A stretch of 64,000 nt of DNA from Poecilobothrus nobilitatus (lineage: Eukaryota > Arthropoda > Insecta > Diptera > Dolichopodidae). Position 1 is the first letter of the stretch. Every line of letters starts with the position of its first letter. The DNA lies in assembly GCA_947095535.1 (NCBI GenBank), contig OX352772.1, positions 162,659,162 through 162,723,161 on the forward strand, given 5' to 3'. Shown here one piece after another: positions 1 to 12,140 of the stretch. A program made the translations under genes and the position numbers. The notes below the pieces were generated by a model that worked only from the letters and a program-made list of their open reading frames with translations, was not told where the DNA came from and ran no database searches.

Positions 1-183
1 ACACTCTGGTGATTCGGGGGTCTGCTTGAAAAGAGAAAAGGACATCTGAATGAGAGCGCTTCCCTAAGGAGTGCGGCGAAGGGGGAGGCGAATACTGGCT
101 ATTGCCCCTGCTGTGATCCGAATATGTGACCCTGTACGTAAATAGGGGCAAATACCCAAAAAACTATTCAAATGAATAAAAAA
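1..183 (+). mobile_element. GC-richer fragment, probably upstream part of the R1-like LINE
   Basis: This stretch is clearly richer in G and C than the AT-rich sequence around it, like the R1-type blocks at 1583-2343 and 13940-15435. It ends exactly where the family-A element begins. The simplest reading is that it is the part of the R1-like LINE upstream of its ORF1 zinc knuckles, separated from 1583 by the insertion. I see no recognisable protein domain in it, so the assignment rests on base composition and position only. Confidence 0.4.
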
Positions 184-1582
184 CGAGGAAGAATACAGTT
201 GCCTTTGTCAACTGTTAGATATTTGTACGAACCGTTAGTATATTCATAGCCTGTCACTCTGCTTATAATATAATTTTTTTAATTTTTTAGTATTTTAAAA
301 TAATTTGGGTGAATTTTATAATTTCTAGAGCTATGGGTTGTACATATATTCAAAGTAAACATTCTTCAACTATACGTTATTGTACATATATGTTTATACA
401 TTCTTCAAAAGCAGATTTTAAACTTTTCAAATATGCTATAGAATCATTTAATACTAAGCGGCAAATGTATAATAATTAATACTATACATGCATTATATAT
501 CATTCATTCATCAGTGATATATACAATATCTAAATAAACATGAGTTATATAAGTATGTGTACTAATATCATATAAATATAAATTATTCAAGCAACCGTTA
601 TATTTTTTATTTATTTAATTTTTTTTGTACTACGCATCACCCTCAACAATTTAAAAATATCGAAAAATAATCAAATAATCAAATTATAAAAAAATTCAAA
701 AAAAATTAAGTCACACTTTCTATAATTTTAAGGAAACCTTATATTATTAAGAAAAGTTGTTAATAGAAATTAAAGTATACTGTTGGAGCTTTAATTTCTG
801 TATATTACTTCAAAAAAACAGGTGTTCAAGTTACAGGTATTTAAAAATAAGGAATTTTTTAGTTTTTGCCCCATACAGATCCGAAACGGGGGGCGATACA
901 AAAATATTTTTGAAATGACTCATACTTATTTTGAAAGACCTAACTTCTCTCAAAATTTCAAGTTCCTAACTTAAACCGTTTGGAAGATAAAAGGAATCAA
1001 ATTTTGCAAAATTTGAGTTTCCCATAGCAGTAAATTAAGACGCCGTATGCCACAAGTATATACTTATTGTATATATATTTTTAAAGCTAATAAAAGCAGG
1101 AATCGTTTGGCGTCCTCAAATTGAAGATATACCTTATACAACTTATGTTATAATAATTTAAATATAGAGCTTTTTCGAACTTTGGGGAACTGTAGCTCCG
1201 TAACGAATGGGGCTACAGAAAAAAGTTGTTCCATAAAATTAATATTTTTATGATATCTATCAGCAGTTAAAATTTCATAGCTTAATTTCGAAAAAAATGT
1301 GGCGATCTAAAAGTTAGTTCTACCCGAATTTTTGTTCAGATCTCAACCAAAAAAAATAAGGAACCTGTAAATTAATGTAAGAATATTTTGTGTTAATTTC
1401 AAGATTCTAGCTTCTCAGTTTTTTAGTAATCTTGGTGACGGACGGACGGACAAAACTTAATCGACTTAGAATTTAACTCTAATCCGATCCATACCATTGA
1501 AGGTATATCTAGCCAGCTTATTTCGAGGTGTTACAAACGGAGGAGCAATTTTAATATACCCGATCCTTATCGTACCGGTATA
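184..1582 (-). mobile_element. Family-A HINE-like (Helentron-associated) element, copy A1
   Basis: This is a non-coding repeat of about 1.4 kb, read on the minus strand. Its 3' end (CTCG on the minus strand) is at 184 and its TATACC-type 5' end is near 1582; both abut T-runs. It shares long blocks with copies at 8609, 45907 and 47630, including the GTCCGTCC-type block, the GGAGCTACAG-type block and the segment that reads TTTTAAACACCTGTAACTT in related copies. It interrupts the R1-like LINE. No protein is encoded. The family assignment is direct from sequence; the HINE class is inferred from end architecture. Confidence 0.75.
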
Positions 1583-2343
1583 AAAATGTTCGAACAGTGG
1601 TGGTGATGATACAGTGTGTGTGGAGTAAGGGTGCCTCTTTGGCTGGCCGGGGTATTGCGCGGCTTATGCGAAATGCAGAGAACGAAGTAATTGCGAGTCC
1701 GAGTCGAGTTGGACAGCCTCGGTAACAAGCTCTACCAGGAGGGCACAAAAAATCGCAATAGTGAGCATCAAGATAAAGGGCGCGCAACAATTTCTGAAAG
1801 TACATAAAAGTGGGGTTTGTCAGGTGCCGAGTCAGACAGAGGTCGACCGCAATACATTACGTGCCTTGGATATACTCACCGCACTGGGATCTACAAGGAT
1901 CCGGATAGAATCGGGTCCTGCTTCAAGTATGGTGGACCAGACTACCAGGGCAAGGAGTGTACTTTGTAGGAGTGTACTCCGAACGATATTTTCTGTGCGT
2001 TGAGAAGGGCAACGATTCTGACACTGTGAACCATATCCCTTCATCTAGAAGGTATGAAGTGTTCAGCAACGATCTAGGTATGGGTGTTCGAAAGAATCGC
2101 GGTGAGGGCTAACGGATTTGGGAAGGCTTCGGTAGAATTGAGAGTGTGTGAGTGACAAATATCAGCTGCTACCTCACACCGAACTGATCCAGTCTTTCAG
2201 AATTAAAATAGATACGCTTGAGGATGAGATCCTTCGAAAATCAGACAAAATTATAGTCGCTGGAGACTTCAATGTGCGAAGTACTGAATGGGAAATGTCT
2301 TTCGAGGAAAATATATCTCGGACATAGTGGCCAAAAGGGGACT
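1583..2343 (+). pseudogene. R1-like LINE: ORF1 zinc knuckles and start of ORF2 endonuclease (degenerate)
   Basis: Between about 1850 and 1965 the plus strand encodes a decayed double CCHC zinc-knuckle region (CFKYGGPDYQGKEC with several Cys/His lost), as at the end of R1-clade ORF1. Around 2160-2340 an apurinic-type endonuclease start follows, with the diagnostic IIVAGDFNVRSTEW block and then an ISDIVAKRGLI-like segment ending at 2343. Several frameshifts and stops are present. The reading is cut in the endonuclease domain by LINE1 and resumes near 13945. R1 elements normally target rDNA; this copy is not in visible rDNA. Confidence 0.7.
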
Positions 2344-4520
2344 AATTATTTTTATTTTTTTTTATTTTTTATTTATTTAATCTTTATTCTTAAAACAATA
2401 ATACAAAATATTTAACAAAATTCGAAACTTATAGCAGGAATATAGTTAGTGATCTTATGCGTTTAAAATATTAACAAACAGTGTATAAGATCACTCCAAA
2501 AAAAATTAGAAATGATTATAATATATTAAGCTATTTAACAATATTAAGTGGGGTTACTTAATTAAAAGAAACTATTTAACAACATATCAAAAAAAAAAAA
2601 TTTAAATGTGAATAAAAAGAGAGAACAATTTAGAAATAATTTAAAGTAAAACTTGTATTTAAAGTAAGAAAAAAAAGAAAAATTTAATAAAACATAGTAA
2701 ATACAAAAATTAATAACATTAGTAAATTAAAAAAAGAGAAAAAAAGAAATATTAAAAGGTCACGAGTAAAATGATACTTAGTATAATTATATAAGACTAA
2801 TATTTACGTTATAACATGTCGCAAGTTTATTAGAAATTCAATGTCACTATAATTTAACGCAAATAACCAAGTCTTTAATTTTTTAGTAAATAATGAAAAC
2901 ATCGGCTCACTACGAATATCAACTGGTAAGTTGTTGAATAAATGAGGAGCTAGAACATTAAAGAAGTGACAAAAGTGTAAAAAATTAGCTCTAGGAAGCC
3001 TTGCAAAATTCATGTTATTTATCCTTAGATTGTAGCTCAAGACACTTCTACTAAATAAGTATCCAGAGCAAATAAAAAATATTTTGAGAATCTTGTATAC
3101 ATAAAGATGGCGAAGCGGTAAAATGACAAGCTTCATAAAAAGAGGAAGACTAGGGGGCAAACAATTTTTTTTTAGTAAAAGTCAGCATGCTTTTGAGATG
3201 TTAGTAAAGGATAAATTTTATTATTGTAAGCGCCACCCTAACATGAAAGTTCATATGGGAGTTTAGAATCACAAACAGCAAAGTATACCATTCTAAGCAC
3301 TTTTAAAGTTTCTAAACAGTAGAAACTAAGATTATAAATTTGCCTTACTGATCTATTTAAATAACTTCTGAAGTAATAAGAATGCTTTAACCAGTTTAGT
3401 CGGTGATCTATTATAACGCCTAGGTATTTAAATGAAGTAACGTTTTAAATTTTAAAACATTTAGAACAGCAATCCACTTACTCATTATATGACACATCAT
3501 TATCAGCAATTGGAAATTTAGAGCAGTTAAAAGAATGATAAAAGTTGCTACAATCATTAGGAACATTGCCGGTTAAGCTAAACAAGATGTACTTAGTTTT
3601 AGGACTTATAACTAACTTATGCATAAGAAACTATTCTCTTATTAAATCAAGATCGAAGTTTATATCGAAAACAATATTAAAAAAATTAGTATTACTATAA
3701 GAAAAAGAAATATCATCAGCAATAACTGTAGGTTTTCCTTTATAAATCTGTATGAAAAGCGAATCAATAAATATCAAGAAAAGCAGAGGACCGAGTACAG
3801 AACCTTGGGGAACACCGATACAAATATGATCGAAATTACTGTAGTAGTTATTCAATAATACACGCTTCTTTCTATTTCTTAAAAACGATTGCACCCATTT
3901 TAAAACAATACCCGCATAGTACAATTTTTTAAGCAATATATCATGAGAAACTGTATCGAAAGCTTTCGCATCAATGAATAGTGCAGCACAGGCATCACCG
4001 GAATTTAGACTATTATAAATTTCACTGCAAAATTTGGCCTTTTAAAAATCCAAATTGATTCTCACTAAAAAAAATTGGTGCTTAAAAAATAATTCATAAA
4101 TCTTTTTCTCATACATTTTTCGAAAATTTGGGAAATCGTTGATATTAGTGAAATCGTCCTATAATTATTAGGATCTAATTTATTTCCTTTCTCTACATAA
4201 TGGGATTACTGTGGTAATTTTTAAATCATCAGGAAAACTTAAATCATCCTCCTTATAATTTAAATCATCCTTGAAGAACACTTAAGTTGAAAATATAGCA
4301 CAGAACATCAACAATTTGAAAAGAGATTTCTTTCATTACTATGAAAATTGTCGGCAGTTTTTGATAAAGAATTCTTTAAATCTTGATAACATATAAAATT
4401 TCGATAATTAATTTTGTAGAAATTAGTATTCTTAAGACTCGTATATTTACATTTTCCAGTTATATAAGGCATACTTTTCAGTCATATAAGGCATACTACC
4501 AATTTTAATGTTAATTTCTG
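2344..4520 (-). pseudogene. LINE1: reverse transcriptase and 3' end of a minus-strand non-LTR retrotransposon
   Basis: The poly-T run at 2344-2382 is the reverse of a poly-A tail. Reading upward on the minus strand, 3631-3936 encodes an RT palm region with GVPQGSVLGPLLF and an ADD catalytic motif (ADDISFSY). 4000-4260 encodes decayed RT N-terminal motifs, and 2804-3160 a C-terminal region with an NLPVDIR motif. Multiple frameshifts separate the blocks. The insertion lies inside the R1-like endonuclease domain. The element continues at 13616-13935 after the LINE2 insertion. Confidence 0.72.
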
Positions 4521-4523
4521 TAA

Positions 4524-4918
4524 CTTACGCGGGTTGCAAACGAATTTTTATACCGTCGAGTGCCATCTTAGTTCAATTAAACCAGCAATCTTAGCCCTAT
4601 GTGAAATACAAGTCAGTAACCACAATGATAACTTTAATGTTACCGGTTACTCACTTATTTCACACTTCGTACCCAAAAGAGGTATCGCTGTCAATATAAA
4701 AATTACATCGCTTTCAACACAATTCCAAAATACAAATGTTCTAGCCCAACCTTCCACTGCATTTGGGTCAAAACTCTCGCTGAAAAGCATGTCATACATT
4801 TGTGTTTTCTATACAGATCGCCCAACTCAAATGAACAGGAAACTGCTATTGAAAATCTATCAAACCAGACCAATGAAATTTTGGACGCATCTCCAGGAAC
4901 TGAAATTGTTCTGGCGGG
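4524..4918 (+). pseudogene. LINE2: N-terminal half of a LINE endonuclease, left fragment
   Basis: The plus strand encodes the beginning of an apurinic endonuclease-like domain: a LRGLQTNF-type start, then SSIKPAILALCE (the catalytic Glu block), SHFVPKRGIAV, and in a shifted frame YRSPNSNEQETAIENLSNQ followed by a TEIVLAG stretch. The domain stops at the G-run at 4915-4920. Its next residues (DFNVHNRDW) are found at 12154, so LINE3 has been inserted exactly there. There is a frameshift near 4800. The element looks 5'-truncated, with no ORF1 visible. Confidence 0.72.
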
Positions 4919-5163
4919 GGTTTTTTTTTTTTTTTATTTATTTATTTTAATTTCAGATAATTTTACAATGTGTATAAAATTATGTATAAGAAATTAAATT
5001 AAAACTAAAACTACAAACTAATAAACAAAAATTTACAAAACTTATATTACCTTTTTTTGGTTTAACTTACCTTTTACTTATTTCAACCTTTACTTTCTAA
5101 AATTTTTTACACGTTCTTTAAGTTTTCTATTGAATATTGGTAGTGAATTAAAGATTGATGAAT

Positions 5164-7892
5164 TTAGATGAATTCTATTGGTAGTGAATTAAAGATTTTA
5201 ATAGCACTGCATCTTAAACTTTTTTGTTTCATTGTTGCTCTAGCCTTAGGAATTTCAATATTTTTTTTATTTCTAGTATTGTATTTATGAATATTTTCTC
5301 TATTTTTTAAAATTAAGTTTGATTTAAGATTAGTATTTAGAATTTTATAAATATATTTGCATTTTTCAAAGTAGATTAATTGGTTTATATTCAATTCATT
5401 AATAGTTTTATATAGATAATTAGTACTAGTTCTGGGATTAAATTTGAAAAGAATTTTAAGCGCTTTGTTCATTAAAATACCAATTTGGTTAATATGAAAA
5501 TTTGAACAATGGCTCCAACTACATATATTATACCTTATTCTTGAAAGAATGTGCCCATTATAGATAAGCTTAGCTACATATTCGGGAATGCCGCCAGATC
5601 TTTTTATAGCCAATATAATAGGCATCACTTTTTTCTTCATGTTGTTTATATGATTGTCCCATTTCAAATTATCATCAATTGTTATTCCAAGATATTTTAC
5701 ATTATCTACTCTTTCAATTGTTGTATTCTTATCTTAAGAGTAATATTTTCATATAATTTTTTTTTTAGTTTTAAATAATAAATAATTGATTTTTTTAGCG
5801 TTTATGCAGAGTTCATTACAATCAAGCCAATTGCATATTGTATTAAGATCCTGATTTAGTAAGTTTTCCAGTTCTTTTATCGATTTAGCTTTTGCTATGA
5901 TATTAGTATCATCTGCATATACATTATAGTTTGAAATAATATTACTCTTTGGTATATTCGTAATATATAAGAGACATAACAAAGGTCCTAGGAGAGAACC
6001 TTGTGGTACACCAGTTTTTATAGTAAGTTCACCACTTAAAACTTCGTTCACTTTAACACACTGACTTCGATTTGTTAAGTAATTTTTTAATAAAAGATTA
6101 CAATTACCTCTTATACCCAGCTTGTCTAGGAAACTAACTAGTCTACTATGATTTACTACATCGAAGGCTTTTGTAAGATCGATAAATACTGCACCCACAA
6201 AATACCCTTCATCAAGTGCATCATAAATTTGTTCCAACGTAGCTGTAATTGTGGATTCTGTACCACTATTTTCTAGGAAACCATAATGATTTGGATCAAA
6301 ACACACTGTTTTTGAAATAAACTTTTTTATCCTTATATTAATTGCTTTTCAAAAATTTTGGGAATTGAATTCAATATGGAAATTGGTCTATAATTTCCAC
6401 ATTCATTTTTGAACCATTTTTATGAATCGGAACTATATATGCTTTTTTTAATGAATCTGGGAATGTTCCTTCCATGTTTGCTATAGGTTGTTTGATGATG
6501 TTAGCTAATTCTTGTAAATCCTTTACTTTATTTTATCTGTCCTGGAGCTGAATTTCTGTTTAATTTCATAATTATTTTATAAATCTCTGTTTCCGTAAGT
6601 GGGAATAAAACTAACGTTTGGTTATTTCTTTTATGTTGAACAGAATTATTATATACATTATTTTTTTATATTCCTTTAATGACGGACTCTCCTATTTCAT
6701 TAAAATATGCATTTAACGTATTTGTCGTTTCATTTTCATCCTTTGTCTTTTCTCCGTTTATTTTTACCACACTAGTAAAATGTTCAGAAATATCGTATTT
6801 AGAATTCCTTATAGTATTATATAATACTTTCCACTGTTTTCTAGAGTTGCTTCCGGCATTCTCAATACTTCTATTGATATGGTTTCTTTTTGCTTCCTTT
6901 ATTAATTTTTCCACCTTGATCTTGAATTTTTTATATTTTGCCCTTTTAGCAGTGTTCTCTGAATCTTTTTTATGGTTATCATATAGTGTTTTTCTAATTT
7001 TTAATTTTTCATATATCAACAGCGTTATCCAAGAATTATTTCTAGTCCTCACTGACATTGAAGTTGTACATAAAACTTTTACTTCCTATATTATCTTAAT
7101 TAACGTATTAATTTCAAAAATATTTCTATTTTCTATTTTATTATTTACAATTTGAGACATCTGGTTATAATCAGTTTTACTTATAGTATATTTTTTCATT
7201 GGAGTTTTCATAATCCTAACTATTTTTAGTGATACTATTATCAATTGGTGATCAGATAGATTATTATTTTTTATTGAAAAAGTAATATTATATTTATCGG
7301 TAAAGTTTGTTATAATGTGATCAATTAAGGTATTGGAGTGAACTGTGTTTCTGGTACTTTGTGTTGTATTTACTATACTATAACCAGATATGGCTTTCAT
7401 ATCTTTATACTTAATTACTACATTAGAGTTATCGAACAGATTTAAATTGGTATCAGCAAAAAATATGTAGTTTCCTTTATTCCTTAGTTTATTTTCCAAA
7501 TAATCTATAAATATGTTGCTATTTTTCGCTGAGGCCTTGTAAAGTGCACCAATTCTTAGGTTAGGTTGAGCATTTAGAATTTCGATTACATTCAAATTAT
7601 AATTTTCATCTTTTAATACTTCAGTAAAGTTTATATTATCTTTTATAAAGATGACCGTTCCCGCGCCTCATTTTTCATCTCTGCAACTGAAAACTGCCTT
7701 ATAGTTTGGAATATTATAAGTCATGATTTTATTGCTGTATATCCATACTTCTGTAAGGATTACTATATCAATTGTTTTATATTCATTAATTACTTTTTCT
7801 AATTCAAATATCTTATTTCTCAAGATGCATATATTTAGATACAAAATTTTTAAATTACCGATTTGTATATTATTTTTAGTGTGAACTGTCAT
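5164..7892 (-). pseudogene. LINE3 ORF2: endonuclease and reverse transcriptase, broken by frameshifts
   Basis: Read on the minus strand. 7892-7668 is the endonuclease start, with a TEVWIYSNK block. 7595-7086 is the rest of the endonuclease, with IFFADTNLNL and the SDHQLIIVS end motif. 7058-6666 is the linker, with a KAPG-type region in decay downstream. 6306-5749 is the RT core, with FIDLTKAFDVVNH, TGVPQGSLLGPLL and YADDTNII. 5667-5164 is the C-terminal region, with WSHCSNFH and IKIFNSLP. This order is that of the CR1/L2/Jockey group. At least four frameshifts make it inactive, although each block is long and well conserved, suggesting moderate age. Confidence 0.8.
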
Positions 7893-7905
7893 TACGGCCT
7901 ACCAA

Positions 7906-8383
7906 TCAAATAATTTTGCCAGGAATTCCTAATTTTTGAAGATGTTCTCTGTATTTATTGTAGGTGTGTTGTCTATATGCTGCTAGGTCTTTTTGTACCT
8001 CTTTACTGGAGAGACCTATACTTTTATGATATTGGTAATATAATTCACTCAGTTCCTGATAATTCGTTGGTAATCCTTCCTGATTTATTAATACTTTGAT
8101 ATTAGTTTTCATTATACCTTCATAACAAATATCGTCTTGGTCATGGAAAAATGATAAATATAATCTTACATTATTATATATTCTATAATCTCGCAATCTT
8201 GATAATATATATACTGTCACCATTTTTAACCGCTCTTTTAGTAAGTTTAACTATTGGAAGAACCATTGGATTTAAAAAACTTTTATTTACAACCTGTGAA
8301 CTGCTATTATATGAAACATTTTCCACTTCTTCGTTTTGCTGATATAGTGTTTCTCCTTTGTTCCAGTTATGATATTTGGGCAC
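7906..8383 (-). pseudogene. LINE3 ORF1 C-terminal region
   Basis: Two overlapping minus-strand frames (8383-8183 and 8223-7906) encode a continuous-looking region between the ORF1 zinc-knuckle part, upstream beyond the family-A insertion, and ORF2. Visible are LSRLRDYRIYNN, FFHDQDDICYEG and a helical basic C-terminus (YRQHTYNKYREHLQKLG). I do not recognise a named domain. Its position just before the endonuclease suggests the end of ORF1. One frameshift lies near 8200. Confidence 0.5.
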
Positions 8384-8608
8384 CTTTGTTACATTCGAAT
8401 TGTCTCTATTCCTAACGCTTTCTTTACTATCAAATTCAACTATTTTTTTACTATTATTAATTTCATCTATTACATGTATTTTATTTTTACTAACATTGTT
8501 ATTTTTAACATTACTATTTTTAACATTACTATTATAATTATTATTATTACTATTACTATTATTAATTTCATCTCTCTTATTACAAGATTCATTCCTACAG
8601 TTAATGTT

Positions 8609-10220
8609 TATACTCGTACGATAAGTATCGGGTATAATAAAATTACTCCTTCGTTTGTAACACCTCGAAATAAGCGAGCTAGATATACCTTCAAAGGTAT
8701 GGATCGGATCAGAATCAAATTCTGAATCGATTAAGCCATACCCGTCCGTCCGTCCGTCCGTCTGTCAGCATGGTAACTCAAAAACTAAGAAAGCTAGAAT
8801 CTTGAAATTTACCAAAATATTCTGGGCGTAATTTGTATGTTCCATTTTTTTTTTGGTTGAGTTCCGACCAAAACTTCGGGTAGCTCCCGAACAACTTACT
8901 TTTAGATCTCCACAATTTTTTTGAAATATAGCCATGAAATTTTAACTGCTGATAGATATTGTAAAACTATTAATTTTATGAGGATATTAAATTTTCTGTA
9001 GCTCCACCTGTTAAGGAGCTACAGCCCCCCAAAGTTCGAAAAATCTCTATATTTAAATTGTTATAACACAAGCTCTATAAGGTATATCTTCAATCTGAAT
9101 TCCAAACGATAGGTGCTATTATGAGCTTTACAAACATGTATATAATAAATATATTCTTGTGCTGTACGGTGTCTTAATTTACCGTTACGCCAAACTGAAT
9201 TATTGCAAAATCCTTTAACCCTTCTATCTTCTAAACGGTTTAAGTTGGAAACTTGAAATTAGAAGTTAGATCTTTGAAAATAAGTATAAGTCATTTCAGA
9301 AATTGTTTTGTATCACCCCCCGTTTAAGAGCTGTAAGGGGTCAAAAACTGAAAATTTCCTATTTTTAAACACCTGTAATTTGAACACCTGTTAACATTTT
9401 TTTGAAGTAATACATAAAAATTAAAGCTTCAACATTATACTCTTATTTCTGTTAACAACTTTTTTTGATAATATAGGGTTACTTTATAATTGACGAAAGT
9501 GTTACTTAATTTTTTCAAATTTTCTAACAAATTTCTTTAATGAATTTTTTGCATTTTGTTTTACGCGATAATTTGAAATTGTTGAGGATATAATGCGTAG
9601 TACAAAAAAATGTAAATAAATAAACAACATAACGGTTGCTTCAAGAATTTTTATTTATATGATATTGATATACATACATACTTATATAATATCATGGTTA
9701 TTTACATATCGTATATGGCACTGATGAATGAATGATAAGAGTATAGATGTATATTATACAGCGCCGTATTTACATACATATATGTATTTTATTGTACTTA
9801 TAAGAAATTGTCTATGAATGGAAATATTTTTAAAGAAATATTGCAATGTATGGCGATATACTTATAACAATATAAATATACTATGTGCGCATTAATATAA
9901 TATTTAAAAATATATTTACTATTTTGTAATTTAATATATATTTACCGCTTAGTATTAAATGGTACTATAGAATATTTGAAAAAGTTTTGGATTGATAATC
10001 GTTATGTGGAAGGCTAGAATCTGCTTTTGAAGAATGTATAAACATATAGTTTGTATATAGGTACAACCCATAGTTCTAGAAATTATAAAATTCACCCAAA
10101 TTATTTTGAAATACTAAAATATTAAAAAAATAATATTGTAAGCAGAGTGACAGACTGTGAAGATACTAACGGTTCGTACGGGTATCTAAGAGTTGACAAA
10201 GGAAACTGTATCCTTTCTCG
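8609..10220 (+). mobile_element. Family-A HINE-like element, copy A2
   Basis: The 5' end begins with TATACTCGTACGATAAG and then CGGGTATA, forming a hairpin. At 10178-10187 an inverted copy of the 5' end (CGTACGGGTA) lies about 33 bases before the 3' end. The 3' end (TTTCTCG) is followed by TTTT. Length is 1.6 kb and it is non-coding. Inside are GTCCGTCCGTCCGTC (8749), an inverted GGAGCTACAG region and a long stretch shared with B-family elements. It splits LINE3 and is the innermost layer of the nest. Confidence 0.8.
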
Positions 10221-12140
10221 TTTTATTACTATTATTCCTAACATTATTATCCTTATTATAATTTTTATCAATAATGTTTTTATTTTTATTATTATTACTA
10301 ACTTTATCATTCATTAAAATTCTATTTGTTTTTGACCAAAATTTAGGACTATAAGTAAGTATGCTAATGTGGCTTTTCTTATGCTTTGTATTACATATTA
10401 TTTTATAGTTCTCATTTTCATTTATAACACTAGTTGGATCATTATTGATTTCTTCATTAATATCTATCCAACTAGCATTATTATAACTATTATTAATATT
10501 ATTATTATTATTGTAATTAGACACCTTATTTTTTGTGTCATCTAAATTATTATTATGACTAATTGCAGTGCTATAATACTTGAATTTTTATTTTTATCAC
10601 TAATATCATTACCATTATTAAATTTTTCAATATCATGACTTTTATAAACATTTTTTTTTATCAAATTTGAAACACTATATACTTATTTATTTGGCATAAG
10701 GTCCACTAAGCATCCACTTTTATGTACTATAGTTGCTAGTAACCAATTGTTTTTTTTTTAAACTTATTTTATTTTGATATATAGGATATAGTCTACTCAA
10801 AGTTTTGTGGTTAATATCTAAACCTAAATTAAATTTCTGATTATCTTTTATGCAATTAATACATTTATTTATTTTTTCCTTCTTACATTCACTCGTTTTA
10901 TGTTGCTGATGGCACTTAAGACACTTTTCATTATTTGTACACTCAGTCGCTATGTGGTTGAAACCATTACATTTGAAACACCTCGTGACATTTATGGCAT
11001 CAAACACTTTACATCTTTCCCATTCTACGCACAATTTTTCCGCTGCCAGTAGTCTGGGGAAAGATTCCTTGTCTACCTCAACAATCGCATTGTACATTTC
11101 TTTATTATATTTCCTTATAGTATTTATTTTAATATTCTTCAGTTCGCTTAATTCCATAAATGAATTTTGTTTCCTAAGTTTCTCTATTATTTCCACTTTG
11201 TGCATTTTATTATTCATATACACTATTTCAAATCTTTGCTTAAACTCTTTCGGTATTTTAATATCATACCTTTCTTTCAAATTTTCCTCTAACTCAACTT
11301 TAATTTTTTCCCTCTCTTCTTTAGTTTCGGTTTCAATCACAACCTCCATTCCTTCTATTTTCTATATTTTTTATTTTTAAATTTTTTGTGTCAACCTTAG
11401 TATTTAAATCTTTTTTGTTTGTTCATTTTTTTGTTTACTTTTCGGCTTAACAACTAATGGTAGTTGTTTTTTCATATTTACATTTGAAACACTCCAAGTG
11501 AATTTTATATAATGTCAGCAAATGATATGTTTTGACCTATATTTGATTTTTTTTCCATAATTAATTTGTTGCATATCTAATCATTTTTTTCCACTGCCTT
11601 TAAAAAAGTTTAATTGAATTTATCACTTTGTGATTTAAATACTAATTTGTGCCATTTTTTCCAATTCTTTTCTTTGCATTTCTTTAAGTCGCTTTCTATA
11701 ACTTGACTCTATTGCCGTAAGTAAACTTTTTACCTCATTTTCATTTTTTCTATAGCTGCTTCGAAATCTTCTTTATATTCATTGTTTTTTACCATTGCCC
11801 TTTCCATATTTTGTACAATTAAGTCCACATTCTTGATATATTGAATACAATTTTCACAGATAAAATATATTGAAACATTTGTGTACAGTATATTTATGGT
11901 AGAACTATCCACCCTCGAACATTTAAATGCTTCATGATATGTTTTTTTATAAACTCCAGCACATTCTAATCCGGTTTCTCCCTTTATTTTTGTTTTGCAC
12001 TTATGGGACGCAGCCATTTGTGTCCAATTTATTACAAAAATATTTTTTATAAAAAAAAAAAGAACAACGCTGGCTTAGTTAATTTTAATTCAATTAATTA
12101 TTCGTATTTTAAGTATTTTTAACCGTACAATAAAATACGT
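10221..12140 (-). pseudogene. LINE3 ORF1: PHD-like and CCHC zinc-finger protein, decayed
   Basis: On the minus strand, 12017-11730 encodes MAASHKCKTK, then a Cys/His-rich region (LECAGVYKKTYHEAFKC, later CENC) like the PHD-type fingers at the start of ORF1 in CR1/Daphne-type LINEs. 11349-10720 encodes a basic and acidic helical segment followed by three CCHC knuckles (CFKCNGFNHIATEC, CLKCHQQHKTSEC, CINC). 10524-10186 is Asn-rich. ORF1 proteins bind element RNA; here the frame is broken between blocks. The 5' end of LINE3 lies near 12140, where LINE2 resumes. Confidence 0.7.

Larger units (their letters stand above)
4919..8608 (-). mobile_element. LINE3 (CR1-superfamily-like), 3' part with ORF2
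   Basis: This is a minus-strand LINE whose poly-A tail appears as the T-run from 4920. It contains the ORF2 remnants (5164-7892) and the end of the ORF1 region (7906-8383). It is interrupted at 8609 by a family-A element and continues from 10221 to about 12140, giving roughly 5.6 kb of LINE sequence. It sits inside the endonuclease domain of LINE2. I found no convincing target-site duplication. Confidence 0.75.

Noticed and set aside
4534..4950. A continuous 138-codon gene
   Set aside because: Its second half runs out of frame with the endonuclease homology and its end is the poly-T of the LINE3 insertion.
5551..8725. Plus-strand open frames opposite LINE3
   Set aside because: They are antisense shadows of the LINE3 endonuclease and RT frames and are mostly hydrophobic low-complexity text.
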